64,000 nt of DNA from Streptomyces tauricus (lineage in GTDB: Bacteria > Actinomycetota > Actinomycetes > Streptomycetales > Streptomycetaceae), in the NCBI RefSeq assembly GCF_014650955.1, contig NZ_BMVY01000012.1, forward strand, positions 62,001 through 126,000, in the 5' to 3' direction. The position numbers and the translations under genes are program-made. The notes under the pieces are model-generated. The model searched no databases, was not told the origin of the DNA, and saw nothing but the letters and a program-made list of their open reading frames with translations. Shown one piece after another: positions 48,988 through 57,377 of the stretch. Numbering within the stretch: the stretch's first letter is position 1; the number at the start of each line of letters is the position of its first letter.

Positions 48988-49974
48988 TCAGAGGGCCGGG
49001 GAGGTGGCGGCGCGCACCACGTTGACGAGCGGACGGCCCTGCTCCAGGCGGTTGATGTTGTCGGCGATCTCCGTCGCACGGGCGGCGAAGGTGTCGGTGG
49101 TGTGGCCCGAGTGGTGCGGGGTCATCAGCACGTTGGGCAGCCGGTGGAACGGCAGCCGGCTCGGTGCCTGCGGCGGGCCCGACCACCACACGTCAAGCGC
49201 GGCACCGGCGATGACACCGGTGTCGAGGGCCTCGTACAGGGCCTCCTCCTGAACGACGGGCCCGCGGGCCACGTTGACCAGCAGGGCTCCCGCTCCCATG
49301 GCCGCCAGTTCGGCGGGGCCGATCAGCCCGCGGGTGGCGGGGCCGAGGGGGACCGTGACCACCACGACGTCGGATTCGGCCAGCAGGTCGGGCAGCCGGT
49401 CGTCGCCGCCGATCCAGTCGGTCCGCAGGTCGGCGGGGACGGGCGCGGAGGGGTCGCGCCGCACGGCACGCACCCGCATGCCGACCGCCTGGCAGAGGCG
49501 GGCGACCTCGGTGCCGGTCTCACCGAAGCCGATGACGCCGACCCGGCGGCCCTCCAGTGTCGTCCCGAACGGCAGTTCAGGGTCGACGGCCACGTTGCGC
49601 CACCGCCCGGACCGCAGCGCCCGGTCGGCGCCCAGGACGTCGCGGGACAGCATCATGACGGACATGAGCACGTGCTCGGCGATGGAACGGCCGTGGTGGT
49701 GCGTGGTGGTGACCGACACCTGCGGGCCGAGCGCGTCCAACGGGATGCCGTCGTAGCCGGCGCCGACGACGTGCACGAGCCGGAGCCGTTCGGCGCGCCG
49801 GGCGTCCTCGGCCGGCAGTTGTGAACCGACGAACACCTCGACGTCGGTGATGGCTTCGGAGATCCGTTCCGTCGTCCAGTCGAAGGACTCCAGCCAGGTG
49901 TGCGGGCCCTGCGCGCGGGCCTTGAGCGGTGCGTGGAAGCGGCTCAGGATGCGGTGGTTGAGCATGATGTGCAC
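48988..49974 (-). CDS. D-isomer 2-hydroxyacid dehydrogenase, atypical active site
   Basis: A 328-residue NAD-dependent oxidoreductase fold. The Rossmann motif is VGVIGFGETGTEVARLCQ, the catalytic Arg lies in LLVNVARGPVVQEEAL and the His in NVLMTPHHSGHT. The usual catalytic Glu of the xxEP segment is not apparent: the region reads GAALDVWWSGPPQAP, a pattern I associate with a divergent subgroup. The start is GTG 49974 (ATG 49965 possible), only 7 nt after the enolase stop, so the two are co-translated. A role in the sugar-acid pathway is likely from context but the reaction is unknown. Confidence 0.85.
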   Translation of the reverse strand: MHIMLNHRILSRFHAPLKARAQGPHTWLESFDWTTERISEAITDVEVFVGSQLPAEDARRAERLRLVHVVGAGYDGIPLDALGPQVSVTTTHHHGRSIAEHVLMSVMMLSRDVLGADRALRSGRWRNVAVDPELPFGTTLEGRRVGVIGFGETGTEVARLCQAVGMRVRAVRRDPSAPVPADLRTDWIGGDDRLPDLLAESDVVVVTVPLGPATRGLIGPAELAAMGAGALLVNVARGPVVQEEALYEALDTGVIAGAALDVWWSGPPQAPSRLPFHRLPNVLMTPHHSGHTTDTFAARATEIADNINRLEQGRPLVNVVRAATSPAL

Positions 49975-49981
49975 GGGCGGG

Positions 49982-51256
49982 TCACCACCGGGGGGTCTTG
50001 GTCGAGAAGGAGGGGTCCACGGTGCGCATGTAGCCGGTGTCGTCGCGGTCGCGCAGTCCGCAGTCGAGGTACTGCCGGTGGAGCCGGGCGAGGGCGTCCC
50101 GGTCCAGTTCCACTCCCAGACCGGGTGCCGTCGGGACGGTGACGCGGCCCTCGGTGAAGCGCAGCACCCCCGTGTCGACGACATCCTCGTCCGGCTGCTT
50201 CCACGGCGTGTGCGTGTCACAGGCGTAGGTGAGGCGCGGGGTGGCCGCCGCGAGATGGGTCATCGCCGCGAGGCTGATGCCGAGGTGCGAGTTGGAGTGC
50301 ATCGACAGGCCGAGGCCGAACGTGTCGCAGATCGCGGAGAGTTGGAGTCCGCGCCGCAGCCCGCCCCAGAAGTGGTGGTCGGACAGGACGATGCCCACGG
50401 ACCCGCGGGCCACGGCCGGGGCGAGGTCGTCGAAGGAGACGACGCACATGTTGGTCGCCAGGGGTGTCGGCGTCCCCGCGGCGACGGCCGCCATGCCGTC
50501 GATGCCCTCGGTCGGGTCCTCCAGGTACTGCAGGGCTCCGTCCAGTTCGCGGGCGACGTACAGCGAGGTCTCCGTGCTCCAGGCCGCGTTGGGGTCGAGG
50601 CGCAGCGGCAGGTCGGGGAACGCCTCGCGCAGGGCCCTGACCGCCGCGATCTCCTCGTCGGGCGGGAAGACACCGCCCTTGAGCTTGATGGAGGAGAAGC
50701 CGTACGTGTCGATCATGCGGCGGGCCTGGTCGACCAGGCCCGCCGGGTCGAGGGCGGCGCCCCAGTCGTCGTCCGGCTGCCCGGGGTGTGCGGCCCACTT
50801 GTAGAAGAGGTAGGCGCTGTAGGGGACCGAGGGGCGGACGGCTCCGCCGAGGAGGTCGCTGACCGGCCTGCCGATCAGCTTGCCCTGGATGTCCAGACAG
50901 GCCACGTCGAACGGCGACATGACCCGGTCCACGGCGCTGCTGCCGGTGACCATGCCGGACATGCCGTCGCCGCCTGAGGTGTCCTCGCCCAGCGCGCGTG
51001 TGGTGCGGGCGACCAGGTCGTTGAGGTTCCAGACGTCCAGGCCGATCAGTCCCTCGGCGGCGCGGCGCAGCCGTTCCAGGTGGACCGTGCCGCCGTAGGT
51101 CTCCCCGATGCCGGTGACACCGGACTCCGTGGTCATCTCGATGATCGTGCGCAGCGCGTAGGGCTCGTGCACCCCGACCGTGTTGAGCAGTGGGTAGTCC
51201 TTGAAGGCCACGGGGGTCACGGTGACGTCGGCGATGCGTGCTGCGTTCCCTGCCAT
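49982..51256 (-). CDS. Glucarate-dehydratase-type enolase superfamily enzyme
   Basis: A 424-residue enolase-superfamily dehydratase, closest in look to glucarate dehydratase. It has the glucarate-type KxK base pair (FSSIKLKGGVFPPDEE), metal ligands in LPLRLDPNAAWS and QYLEDPTEGIDG, VGIVLSDHHFWGGLRRGLQ, the His base in LGLSMHSNSHLGISLAAMTH, and TYACDTHTPWKQ. It removes water from D-glucarate (or a close aldarate) to give 5-keto-4-deoxyglucarate. ATG 51256 has GAGGA 8 nt upstream. It is followed in the operon by a hydroxyacid dehydrogenase and KdgD. Confidence 0.9.
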   Translation of the reverse strand: MAGNAARIADVTVTPVAFKDYPLLNTVGVHEPYALRTIIEMTTESGVTGIGETYGGTVHLERLRRAAEGLIGLDVWNLNDLVARTTRALGEDTSGGDGMSGMVTGSSAVDRVMSPFDVACLDIQGKLIGRPVSDLLGGAVRPSVPYSAYLFYKWAAHPGQPDDDWGAALDPAGLVDQARRMIDTYGFSSIKLKGGVFPPDEEIAAVRALREAFPDLPLRLDPNAAWSTETSLYVARELDGALQYLEDPTEGIDGMAAVAAGTPTPLATNMCVVSFDDLAPAVARGSVGIVLSDHHFWGGLRRGLQLSAICDTFGLGLSMHSNSHLGISLAAMTHLAAATPRLTYACDTHTPWKQPDEDVVDTGVLRFTEGRVTVPTAPGLGVELDRDALARLHRQYLDCGLRDRDDTGYMRTVDPSFSTKTPRW

Positions 51257-51266
51257 GAATGCCGTC

Positions 51267-51317
51267 CTCATATGTAGTCCGCGTTCTCATTTGTAGACAG
51301 CCGCCCTCGCGGCTGTC
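51267..51317. promoter_or_regulatory. Direct repeat, TGTANACA box and perfect hairpin upstream of the dehydratase
   Basis: Two direct copies of CTCATATGTAG/CTCATTTGTAG (51267-51277, 51286-51296) are followed by TGTAGACA (51292-51299). A perfect stem, GACAGCCGC and GCGGCTGTC with a 4-nt loop, lies at 51296-51317. The stem may terminate the upstream reductase transcript. The TGT-NN-ACA element fits a GntR/FadR-type operator and recurs before the transporter genes at 52657. Confidence 0.5.
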
Positions 51318-51364
51318 AATGGCCGACCATGGAACGACCACCGAACAGGGCTGCGGAACAGGGG

Positions 51365-52360
51365 CTACGGAACAGGAGTGAGCAGGACCCCCTCCGCCAT
51401 GAACCGCTGGACGTTGCCCAGGACCAGGTCGGCCATCGCCTGCCGCGTCTCGTGCGTCCCACTGGCCACATGGGGCAGCAGGAGCACCCGGTCCGACTCC
51501 AGCAGCGCCTGTGGCACGTTCGGTTCGTCGGCGAAGACGTCGAGCGCCGCACCGGCGATCCGCCCCTCCCGCACCGCCGCGACCAGCGCCGGCTCGTCGA
51601 CGACGCTTCCGCGCGCGACGTTGACCAGGAAGCCCCGGGGACCGAGCGCGTCCAGCACCTCCGCCGAGACCAGCCCCCGGGTACCCGCCCCGCCCGCGAC
51701 CGTGACGACGACCGCGTCGCACTCGGCGGCCAGCTCCCGCGCGGTGGGCAGGTAGCGGTAGGGGACGTCGGACACCGGGCCCCGCGAGCAGTACGCGATG
51801 TCCATGTCGAAGCCTTCGAGCCGCCGCGCCACGGCCCGGCCGATCCGGCCGAGACCGAGGATGCCCACCCGCTTCCCGCTCACCCGGGAGGTCAGCGGGT
51901 AGGGGGCCGCGCCCCACCGGCCGGCCCGTACGTACCGGTCGGCGGCCGACAGCTCGCGCATCACGTCGATCAGACCGCCCACGGCGAGGTCGGCCACGCA
52001 GTCATTGAGCACGTCGGGGGTGTTGCTGACGTCGATGCCGCGCGCCCGGGCGTGGGCCACGTCCGTGGTCTCGTAGCCGACGCCGAAGTGGACGATCGCA
52101 CCCAGTTTCGGCAGCGCGTCCATGAGGGAGTTGGCGACACCGAAGCGCGCGCTGGTCACCGCGGCCACCACGCCCTCGGCCTGCTCGCGCAGGTAGGCCG
52201 CGGGGTCGGGCAGTTCATGCAGCCGGACCGTGCGGTGACGCTCGGCCAGCGCCTTCTCCAGGGCGGGGAGCAGCGGAGACACCTGAAGGACGGTGCCCTG
52301 GGCTGCCGGGTCGGTGGGGGCGGAGGTGGCCTGGGCGGCGGGGGTGGCGGAGTGGGACAT
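51365..52360 (-). CDS. D-2-hydroxyacid dehydrogenase (glyoxylate/hydroxypyruvate reductase-like)
   Basis: A 331-residue NAD(P)-dependent dehydrogenase with a canonical triad: Arg in FLVNVARGSVVDE, Glu in ALDVFADEPNVP and His in VLLLPHVASGTHE. Substrate loop LGAIVHFGVGYETTDV and Rossmann KRVGILGLGRIGRAVARRLE are of the GhrB/hydroxyphenylpyruvate-reductase type. ATG 52360 has GGGAG 7 nt upstream. It is the first gene of the leftward sugar-acid operon, divergent from the ABC importer. Plausible job: reducing a 2-oxo acid by-product, or oxidising a 2-hydroxy acid to feed the pathway. Confidence 0.92.
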   Translation of the reverse strand: MSHSATPAAQATSAPTDPAAQGTVLQVSPLLPALEKALAERHRTVRLHELPDPAAYLREQAEGVVAAVTSARFGVANSLMDALPKLGAIVHFGVGYETTDVAHARARGIDVSNTPDVLNDCVADLAVGGLIDVMRELSAADRYVRAGRWGAAPYPLTSRVSGKRVGILGLGRIGRAVARRLEGFDMDIAYCSRGPVSDVPYRYLPTARELAAECDAVVVTVAGGAGTRGLVSAEVLDALGPRGFLVNVARGSVVDEPALVAAVREGRIAGAALDVFADEPNVPQALLESDRVLLLPHVASGTHETRQAMADLVLGNVQRFMAEGVLLTPVP

Positions 52361-52728
52361 GGTGGTACTCCCGTCAGTCTGAAAATCCACTGCTGAAGAT
52401 TCGGTGCTGGAGGCTGGGCGCTGGAGTCGGGCGCCGCAGGTCGGGCGCAGGTCGGGTGACGTGTGTCAGCCGGCCCGTACCCACCGGCATCCGGACCGGA
52501 CCGGATGGTGGTCGCGCGGCGACAGGCGGTTACGGCAGCGCCGCCGCGACTCCCCGCCGGCGACGGCACCGGCAAGATCCGTCGACGCGCATCCCTTGAC
52601 GCTGCCACGGTGCCGGTTTAGCTTCGGCGTTCACAGATGCGGACCGAGTACGTAAGTGTAAACAGCTCAGGAGGTCGGCCCGAACTCGGAACGTGACACA
52701 TCAGCACTCCCCCGGAGATACGCCGACG
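52361..52728. promoter_or_regulatory. 368-bp divergent promoter region of the sugar-acid island
   Basis: This gap separates the leftward dehydrogenase operon from the rightward importer operon. It holds G-rich imperfect repeats near 52405-52455 (GCGCTGGAG, GGTCGGGCGCA), no gene, and TGTAAACA at 52657-52664 in an AT-richer patch (GTACGTAAGTGTAAACAG). The same TGTANACA core is found before the dehydratase gene. AGGAGG at 52669 is too far from either proposed importer start to be certain. Confidence 0.5.
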
Positions 52729-54318
52729 ATGAAGTCCCCCGTTTCCTCCCCTCCGCCCGGCCGACGGCGGCCCCGCCCGACGACCGCCCTGCTGCTGGCG
52801 GGCGCGGTGCTGGTGTCCAGTGGCTGTGCCGTGGCCAACAGCGCCGGCGGCGACGCCGGTCAGGCCGACGGCCGCACCCTGCGCGTGGTGCTCACCCAGG
52901 AGCCACCCACGCTTGAGCCCTGCGAGGCCTCCCTGACGAGTACCGGCGTCGTCGTGCGGTCCAACATCACCGAGCCGCTCGTCGAACGCGATCCCGACTC
53001 CGGCGAACTGCACCCGCTGCTCGCGACGGGCTGGAAGCAGACCGGGCCGCGTACCTGGACCTTCGACACCCGTGACGGGGTGACCTTCCAGAACGGTGAG
53101 CCCTTCACCGCGAAGGACGCCGCCTTCTCCATCGACCGGGCGGTCAACTCCGACCTCGCCTGCAACGTCGAGGGCTATGTCTTCGGCGACGACGACCTGA
53201 AGGTGAAGGCGGTCGGCGACAACCGGCTGACCGTCACCACGCCCGAGCCCGACCCCATCCTTCCGCTGCGCCTGAGCTTCGTGGAGATCGTGCCGCGCTC
53301 CACGAGCACCGAGGCCAAGGTGCGCGTCCCGATCGGGACCGGCCCGTACGCCGTGCGCTCGTGGCAGGCCGGTACCGCGATCTCCCTCAGCCGCTACGAC
53401 GACTACTGGGGCAAGGCTCCCGCCTTCCCCCGGGCCCGTTACGTCTGGCGCAGCGACGCCAGTGTCCGGGCCGCCATGATCGACAAGGACGAGGCGGAGA
53501 TCGCCGTCGCGCTGGACTCGATGGAGGCGGAGAAGGACACGACCGCCTCCTATCCCAACAACGAGACGACCGCGCTGCGCCTGGACGGCCGCGAGGCGCC
53601 TCTCGACGATCTGCGGGTGCGCCGGGCCATCGACCTGGCCGTCGACCGCCAGGGCATCATCGACGCCCTGCTCGGCGGACTGGCCGAACCCGCGGGCCAG
53701 CTCGTACCGCCCGGAGTGGTCGGACACAGCGACGCGATCGAGCCGACCCGCCAGAACGTGGCCGAGGCCCGCGCCCTGGTGAAGGAGGCCGAGGCCGACG
53801 GCGTACCCACGGACCGCACCATCACCCTGGTCGCCCGCAACGGCATGTTCTCCGGGGTGTCGGAGACCGCGGAGGCCCTGCAGTACCAGATGAAGGAGAT
53901 CGGGCTGAGCGTGCGGGTGCGCATGGCCGACACCGCCACCCAGCTCCAGTACCAACTGAGGCCGCTGCCGAAGAACGTCGGGCCCATCGCCCTGCTGATC
54001 ATGCACGGCAACCAGGCCGGTGACGCGGCCTTCACCGCCAGCCAGTACCTGCTCAGCGACGGACCGCAGTCCACCTTCGGCACCGGGGAACTCGACCGGC
54101 GCATCGCCGACGCGGGCCTGCTGTCCGGGCGGAAGCGCCAGGACGCCTTCGCCGACCTGCTCGCCGACCAGAACGACACCGTCGTCCAGTACACCCACAT
54201 CGCCCATATGACCGGACTGCTCGGGCTGTCACCGTCGATCCGGTACGAACCGAACTCCGCCACCGGCGACGAAATGCGGCTGGCCGAGGTCGGTCCCGCC
54301 GAGGGGGCGAAGGACTGA
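52729..54318 (+). CDS. Opp/Dpp-type ABC transporter substrate-binding lipoprotein
   Basis: A 529-residue extracellular solute-binding protein family 5 lipoprotein. The signal ends in a lipobox at VLVSSGC (about residue 33). Typical SBP_5 segments: LRVVLTQEPPTLEPCEAS, ITEPLVERDPDSGELHPLLA, WTFDTRDGVTFQNGEPFTAK, GTGPYAVRSWQAG, LRVRRAIDLAVDRQGIIDAL. ATG 52729 (GGAG 11 nt upstream) is preferred over GTG 52693 because it puts the basic n-region directly before the hydrophobic core. First gene of a five-gene importer. SBP_5 proteins bind peptides but also nickel, oligosaccharides and opines; the location next to aldarate enzymes points to an acidic sugar conjugate. Confidence 0.93.
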   Translation: MKSPVSSPPPGRRRPRPTTALLLAGAVLVSSGCAVANSAGGDAGQADGRTLRVVLTQEPPTLEPCEASLTSTGVVVRSNITEPLVERDPDSGELHPLLATGWKQTGPRTWTFDTRDGVTFQNGEPFTAKDAAFSIDRAVNSDLACNVEGYVFGDDDLKVKAVGDNRLTVTTPEPDPILPLRLSFVEIVPRSTSTEAKVRVPIGTGPYAVRSWQAGTAISLSRYDDYWGKAPAFPRARYVWRSDASVRAAMIDKDEAEIAVALDSMEAEKDTTASYPNNETTALRLDGREAPLDDLRVRRAIDLAVDRQGIIDALLGGLAEPAGQLVPPGVVGHSDAIEPTRQNVAEARALVKEAEADGVPTDRTITLVARNGMFSGVSETAEALQYQMKEIGLSVRVRMADTATQLQYQLRPLPKNVGPIALLIMHGNQAGDAAFTASQYLLSDGPQSTFGTGELDRRIADAGLLSGRKRQDAFADLLADQNDTVVQYTHIAHMTGLLGLSPSIRYEPNSATGDEMRLAEVGPAEGAKD

Positions 54319-54319
54319 C

Positions 54320-55249
54320 ATGATCCCCTTCCTGCGCAAACGCATGATCTCCAGCGCCATCCCGCTCTTCTGTGTGGTGCTGGGCGTCTTCTTCCTGGCC
54401 CGTATGACCGGCAATCCGGTCGACCTCTACCTCCCGCTGAGCGCGACCGCCGAGCAGCGCGCGGAGTTCTCCGCCGCCCAGGGCTTCGACCTGTCGATCC
54501 CCGCACAGCTGTGGAACTACCTCGTCGACGCCGCCCACCTCGACTTCGGCACCTCGCTGCGGACCGGGCAGCCGGCGACCGAGATGGTGCTCGACGCCTT
54601 CCCGGTCACCCTGCAGCTCGCCGGTGTGACCATGCTGCTCGCGATCACCGGGGCGCTGCTGGTCGGCAGCCTGGCCGCCTACCGCCCCAACTCCCTGGTC
54701 GACCGGATCGCCAGCCTGCTGTCGATGACGGCCGCCAGCATCCCCGACTTCTGGTTCGCCATCATGGGCGTGCTCGTCTTCGGGGTGAGCCTCGGCTGGC
54801 TGCCGACCTCCGGCACGCTCGGCGGACCCGAGATATGGGTCCTGCCCGTCGCCACCCTGCTGATCCGGCCCTTCGGCGTACTGGTCCAGGTGGTGCGCGG
54901 CAGCATGGTCACCGCCCTCTCCGCCCCCTACGTCAAGATCGCCCGCAGCAAGGGCGCCACGCCCCGGCGGGTGATCTTCGGGCACGCCCTGCGCAACGCG
55001 GTGACGCCGGTCCTGACCGTGGCCGGCGACCTGGCGGTCGGCCTGGTCAACGGCGCGGTCATCGTCGAGACGATCTTCGGCTGGCCGGGCATCGGCAAAC
55101 TCATGATCGACTCCATCCTCCAGCGCGACTTCGCGGTCCTCCAGGCGGCCGTGCTCCTCACCGCGGTGACGATTTTCGCGCTCAACATCCTGGTCGACGT
55201 GTGTCACGCGCTGACCGATCCCCGTGTGCGACTGGCGGTGCCGGCGTGA
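54320..55249 (+). CDS. Opp/Dpp-type ABC permease (DppB-like)
   Basis: A 309-residue permease, the first of the pair. MIPFLRKRMISSAIPLFCVV is the standard DppB N-terminus, a large periplasmic loop follows (about 30-95), and the EAA-type loop is YVKIARSKGATPRRVIFGHA (contacts the ATPases). GAVIVETIFGWPGIGKLMID is diagnostic of the family. ATG 54320 starts 1 nt after the lipoprotein stop. Six helices are expected. Confidence 0.95.
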   Translation: MIPFLRKRMISSAIPLFCVVLGVFFLARMTGNPVDLYLPLSATAEQRAEFSAAQGFDLSIPAQLWNYLVDAAHLDFGTSLRTGQPATEMVLDAFPVTLQLAGVTMLLAITGALLVGSLAAYRPNSLVDRIASLLSMTAASIPDFWFAIMGVLVFGVSLGWLPTSGTLGGPEIWVLPVATLLIRPFGVLVQVVRGSMVTALSAPYVKIARSKGATPRRVIFGHALRNAVTPVLTVAGDLAVGLVNGAVIVETIFGWPGIGKLMIDSILQRDFAVLQAAVLLTAVTIFALNILVDVCHALTDPRVRLAVPA

Positions 55250-55263
55250 GCGAAGGAAGCACC

Positions 55264-56355
55264 ATGCCCCGAGAAGAACCCACGACCGCGGACACGACCG
55301 CGGGCGCCGGCGCGGACACCACCACCGTGGGCACCACCGCTGCCGACACCCGGGACACCACCGCCGCCGGCGCCCCGGACACCACTGCGGCCGACACCGC
55401 GGCGGACACCGGCGCCGACACCCCGGCCGGCGCCGCATCCTCGCCCCACCGGGCGAACTGGTGGCGAATGCTGGGCCGTGACCGCGCGGCGGCCGTCGCC
55501 GCCGTCGTCCTCTCCCTGGTCGTCCTCGTCGCGCTCTTCGGGCGGCTCGTCATCGGCGACCGCGCGCAGCGGCAGGACCTGGACTCCTCCCTGCGGCCCC
55601 CGTCCCTGGGCGACGGGGTGTACGGACTGTTCGGCACCGACGTCCTCGGGCGCAGCGTGCTGGCCAGGCTGATCGACGCCGCCGCGACGACCCTGTCCGT
55701 GGCCGTCCCGGCCGTGCTGTGCTCGCTGCTGATCGGCTCGGCGCTCGGCCTGTGGGCCGGCTACCACGGGGGCCGCCGGGAGAGCCTCGCTATGCGCGTC
55801 GCCGACGTGATCCTCAGCTTCCCCTCCCTGCTGATCGCGGTGGTCGTGCTGTACGTGTTCTCGCCGAGCGCGCTGAACCTCGTACTGATCCTCGCGGTGG
55901 CCCGTATACCGGTGTATCTGCGCACCGCGCGGGCGGAGGCGGCGGAACTGCGCAGCCGCCTGTTCGTGGACGCGGCCCGCACCTTCGGTACCCCCAGTCG
56001 CAGCATCATCTACCGGCACATCCTGCCGATCGCCCTGCCGACCCTGCTGACGGTCGCCGCCCTCGACTTCTGCTTCGTCATGCTGACCGAGTCCTCGCTC
56101 AGCTTCCTGGGCATCGGTATCCAGCCGCCGGACGTCAGCTGGGGCCTGATGGTCGCCCAGGGCCGGCAGTACCTCCAGACGGCCTGGTGGATCACCGTGC
56201 TCCCGGGGCTCGCCATCGTGTTCACGACGGTGTCCGCCACGGTGCTCGCCGCCTGGGTCCGCATGGCCACCGACCCCGCCCAGCGCTGGCGCCTCACGCT
56301 GCCCACCAAGCGCCGCGGTGCCTCCGCCGCCGTACCTCCGGAGCTGATCCCGTGA
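55264..56355 (+). CDS. Opp/Dpp-type ABC permease (DppC-like) with Thr/Ala/Asp-rich tail
   Basis: A 363-residue DppC-like permease. Core: LGRDRAAAVAAVVLSLVVLV (helix 1), LGDGVYGLFGTDVLGRSVLA, EAA loop LFVDAARTFGTPSRSIIYRH, and FVMLTESSLSFLGIGIQPPD. Before helix 1 there is an unusual tail of about 60 residues built of imperfect DTTAAD/GADT units, absent from standard DppC and probably a repeat expansion. ATG 55264 has AAGGA upstream; a GTG at 55246 overlaps the previous stop and would add 6 residues. Confidence 0.93.
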   Translation: MPREEPTTADTTAGAGADTTTVGTTAADTRDTTAAGAPDTTAADTAADTGADTPAGAASSPHRANWWRMLGRDRAAAVAAVVLSLVVLVALFGRLVIGDRAQRQDLDSSLRPPSLGDGVYGLFGTDVLGRSVLARLIDAAATTLSVAVPAVLCSLLIGSALGLWAGYHGGRRESLAMRVADVILSFPSLLIAVVVLYVFSPSALNLVLILAVARIPVYLRTARAEAAELRSRLFVDAARTFGTPSRSIIYRHILPIALPTLLTVAALDFCFVMLTESSLSFLGIGIQPPDVSWGLMVAQGRQYLQTAWWITVLPGLAIVFTTVSATVLAAWVRMATDPAQRWRLTLPTKRRGASAAVPPELIP

Positions 56356-57377
56356 CGACCACCGCCGCGCCCTCGCCGGCCGCCGCCGACATCCCCGACA
56401 ACACCCCCGCCCTCGACGTCGAGGGGCTCTGCGTCGACCTGAGCACACCCTCCGGGCAGGTACGCGCCGTCGACGGCGTCAGTTTCAGTGTCCGTCGCGG
56501 CCGTACCCTCGCCCTCCTCGGTGAGTCGGGCTGCGGCAAGTCCATGACCGCGCTGTCGGTCGTGGGGCTCCTCGACCCCGCGGCCGAGGTGACCGGCGGG
56601 GCCGTACGGGTCAGGGGCAGCGACACCCTGCGGATGAGCCCCGCGGAACGCCGGAAACTCGCCGGCCCCGTGCTGTCGATCGTGTTCCAGGACGCCCTGA
56701 CCGCCCTCAACCCGGTGCAGCCGGTCGGCCGGCAGATCGGCGAGCCGTTCCGCATCCACCGCGGACTCTCCCGGCGCCAGGCGCACGAGAAGGCGATCGA
56801 GCTGATGACCCGGGTCGGCATTCCCGAGCCGCGGCAGCGGGCCCGTTCGTACCCGCACCAGTTCTCCGGCGGTATGCGGCAGCGGCTGCTGATCGCGATG
56901 GCCGTCGCCCTCGACCCCGACGTCCTCATCGCCGACGAACCCACCACCGCGCTCGACGTGACCGTGCAGGCGCAGATCATGCGGTTGCTGCGGGACCTCC
57001 AGGACGAGCGGGAGATGGCCCTCGTCCTGATCACGCACGACCTGGCCGTGGTCGCCCAGCGCGCGGACGACGTGGTCGTCATGTACGCGGGCACGGTCGT
57101 CGAGAACGGGCCGGTGCGCGAGGTCTTCGCCGCCCCACGCCACCCCTACACCCGCGGGCTGCTCGACTCGGTGCCGGAACACGCCGTACGCGGACGCCCG
57201 CTGCCCGCCGTGCCCGGCAGCCCGCCCGAACTGAGCGCGGTGCCGGCCGGATGCGTCTTCCAGGACCGCTGTCCGCTGGTGCGCGAGCGCTGCGTCCAGG
57301 AACGGCCGACCCTGCGCGCGTCGGGCGACGGACGCTCGGCCGCCTGCCATTTCTCCGAGGAGCTCGCCCGTGCCTGA
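56352..57377 (+). CDS. Opp/Dpp-type ABC ATPase (DppD-like)
   Basis: A 341-residue ATPase. Walker A LLGESGCGKSMTALSVVG, Q loop SIVFQDALTALNPV, signature HQFSGGMRQRLLIAMAVA, Walker B VLIADEPTTALDVTVQAQ, H loop VLITHDLAVVAQ. The C-terminal oligopeptide domain carries the Cys motif PAGCVFQDRCPLVRERC and distal CHF, which in this family can hold a 4Fe-4S cluster. GTG 56352 overlaps the permease stop (GTGA). Confidence 0.95.
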   Translation: MTTTAAPSPAAADIPDNTPALDVEGLCVDLSTPSGQVRAVDGVSFSVRRGRTLALLGESGCGKSMTALSVVGLLDPAAEVTGGAVRVRGSDTLRMSPAERRKLAGPVLSIVFQDALTALNPVQPVGRQIGEPFRIHRGLSRRQAHEKAIELMTRVGIPEPRQRARSYPHQFSGGMRQRLLIAMAVALDPDVLIADEPTTALDVTVQAQIMRLLRDLQDEREMALVLITHDLAVVAQRADDVVVMYAGTVVENGPVREVFAAPRHPYTRGLLDSVPEHAVRGRPLPAVPGSPPELSAVPAGCVFQDRCPLVRERCVQERPTLRASGDGRSAACHFSEELARA

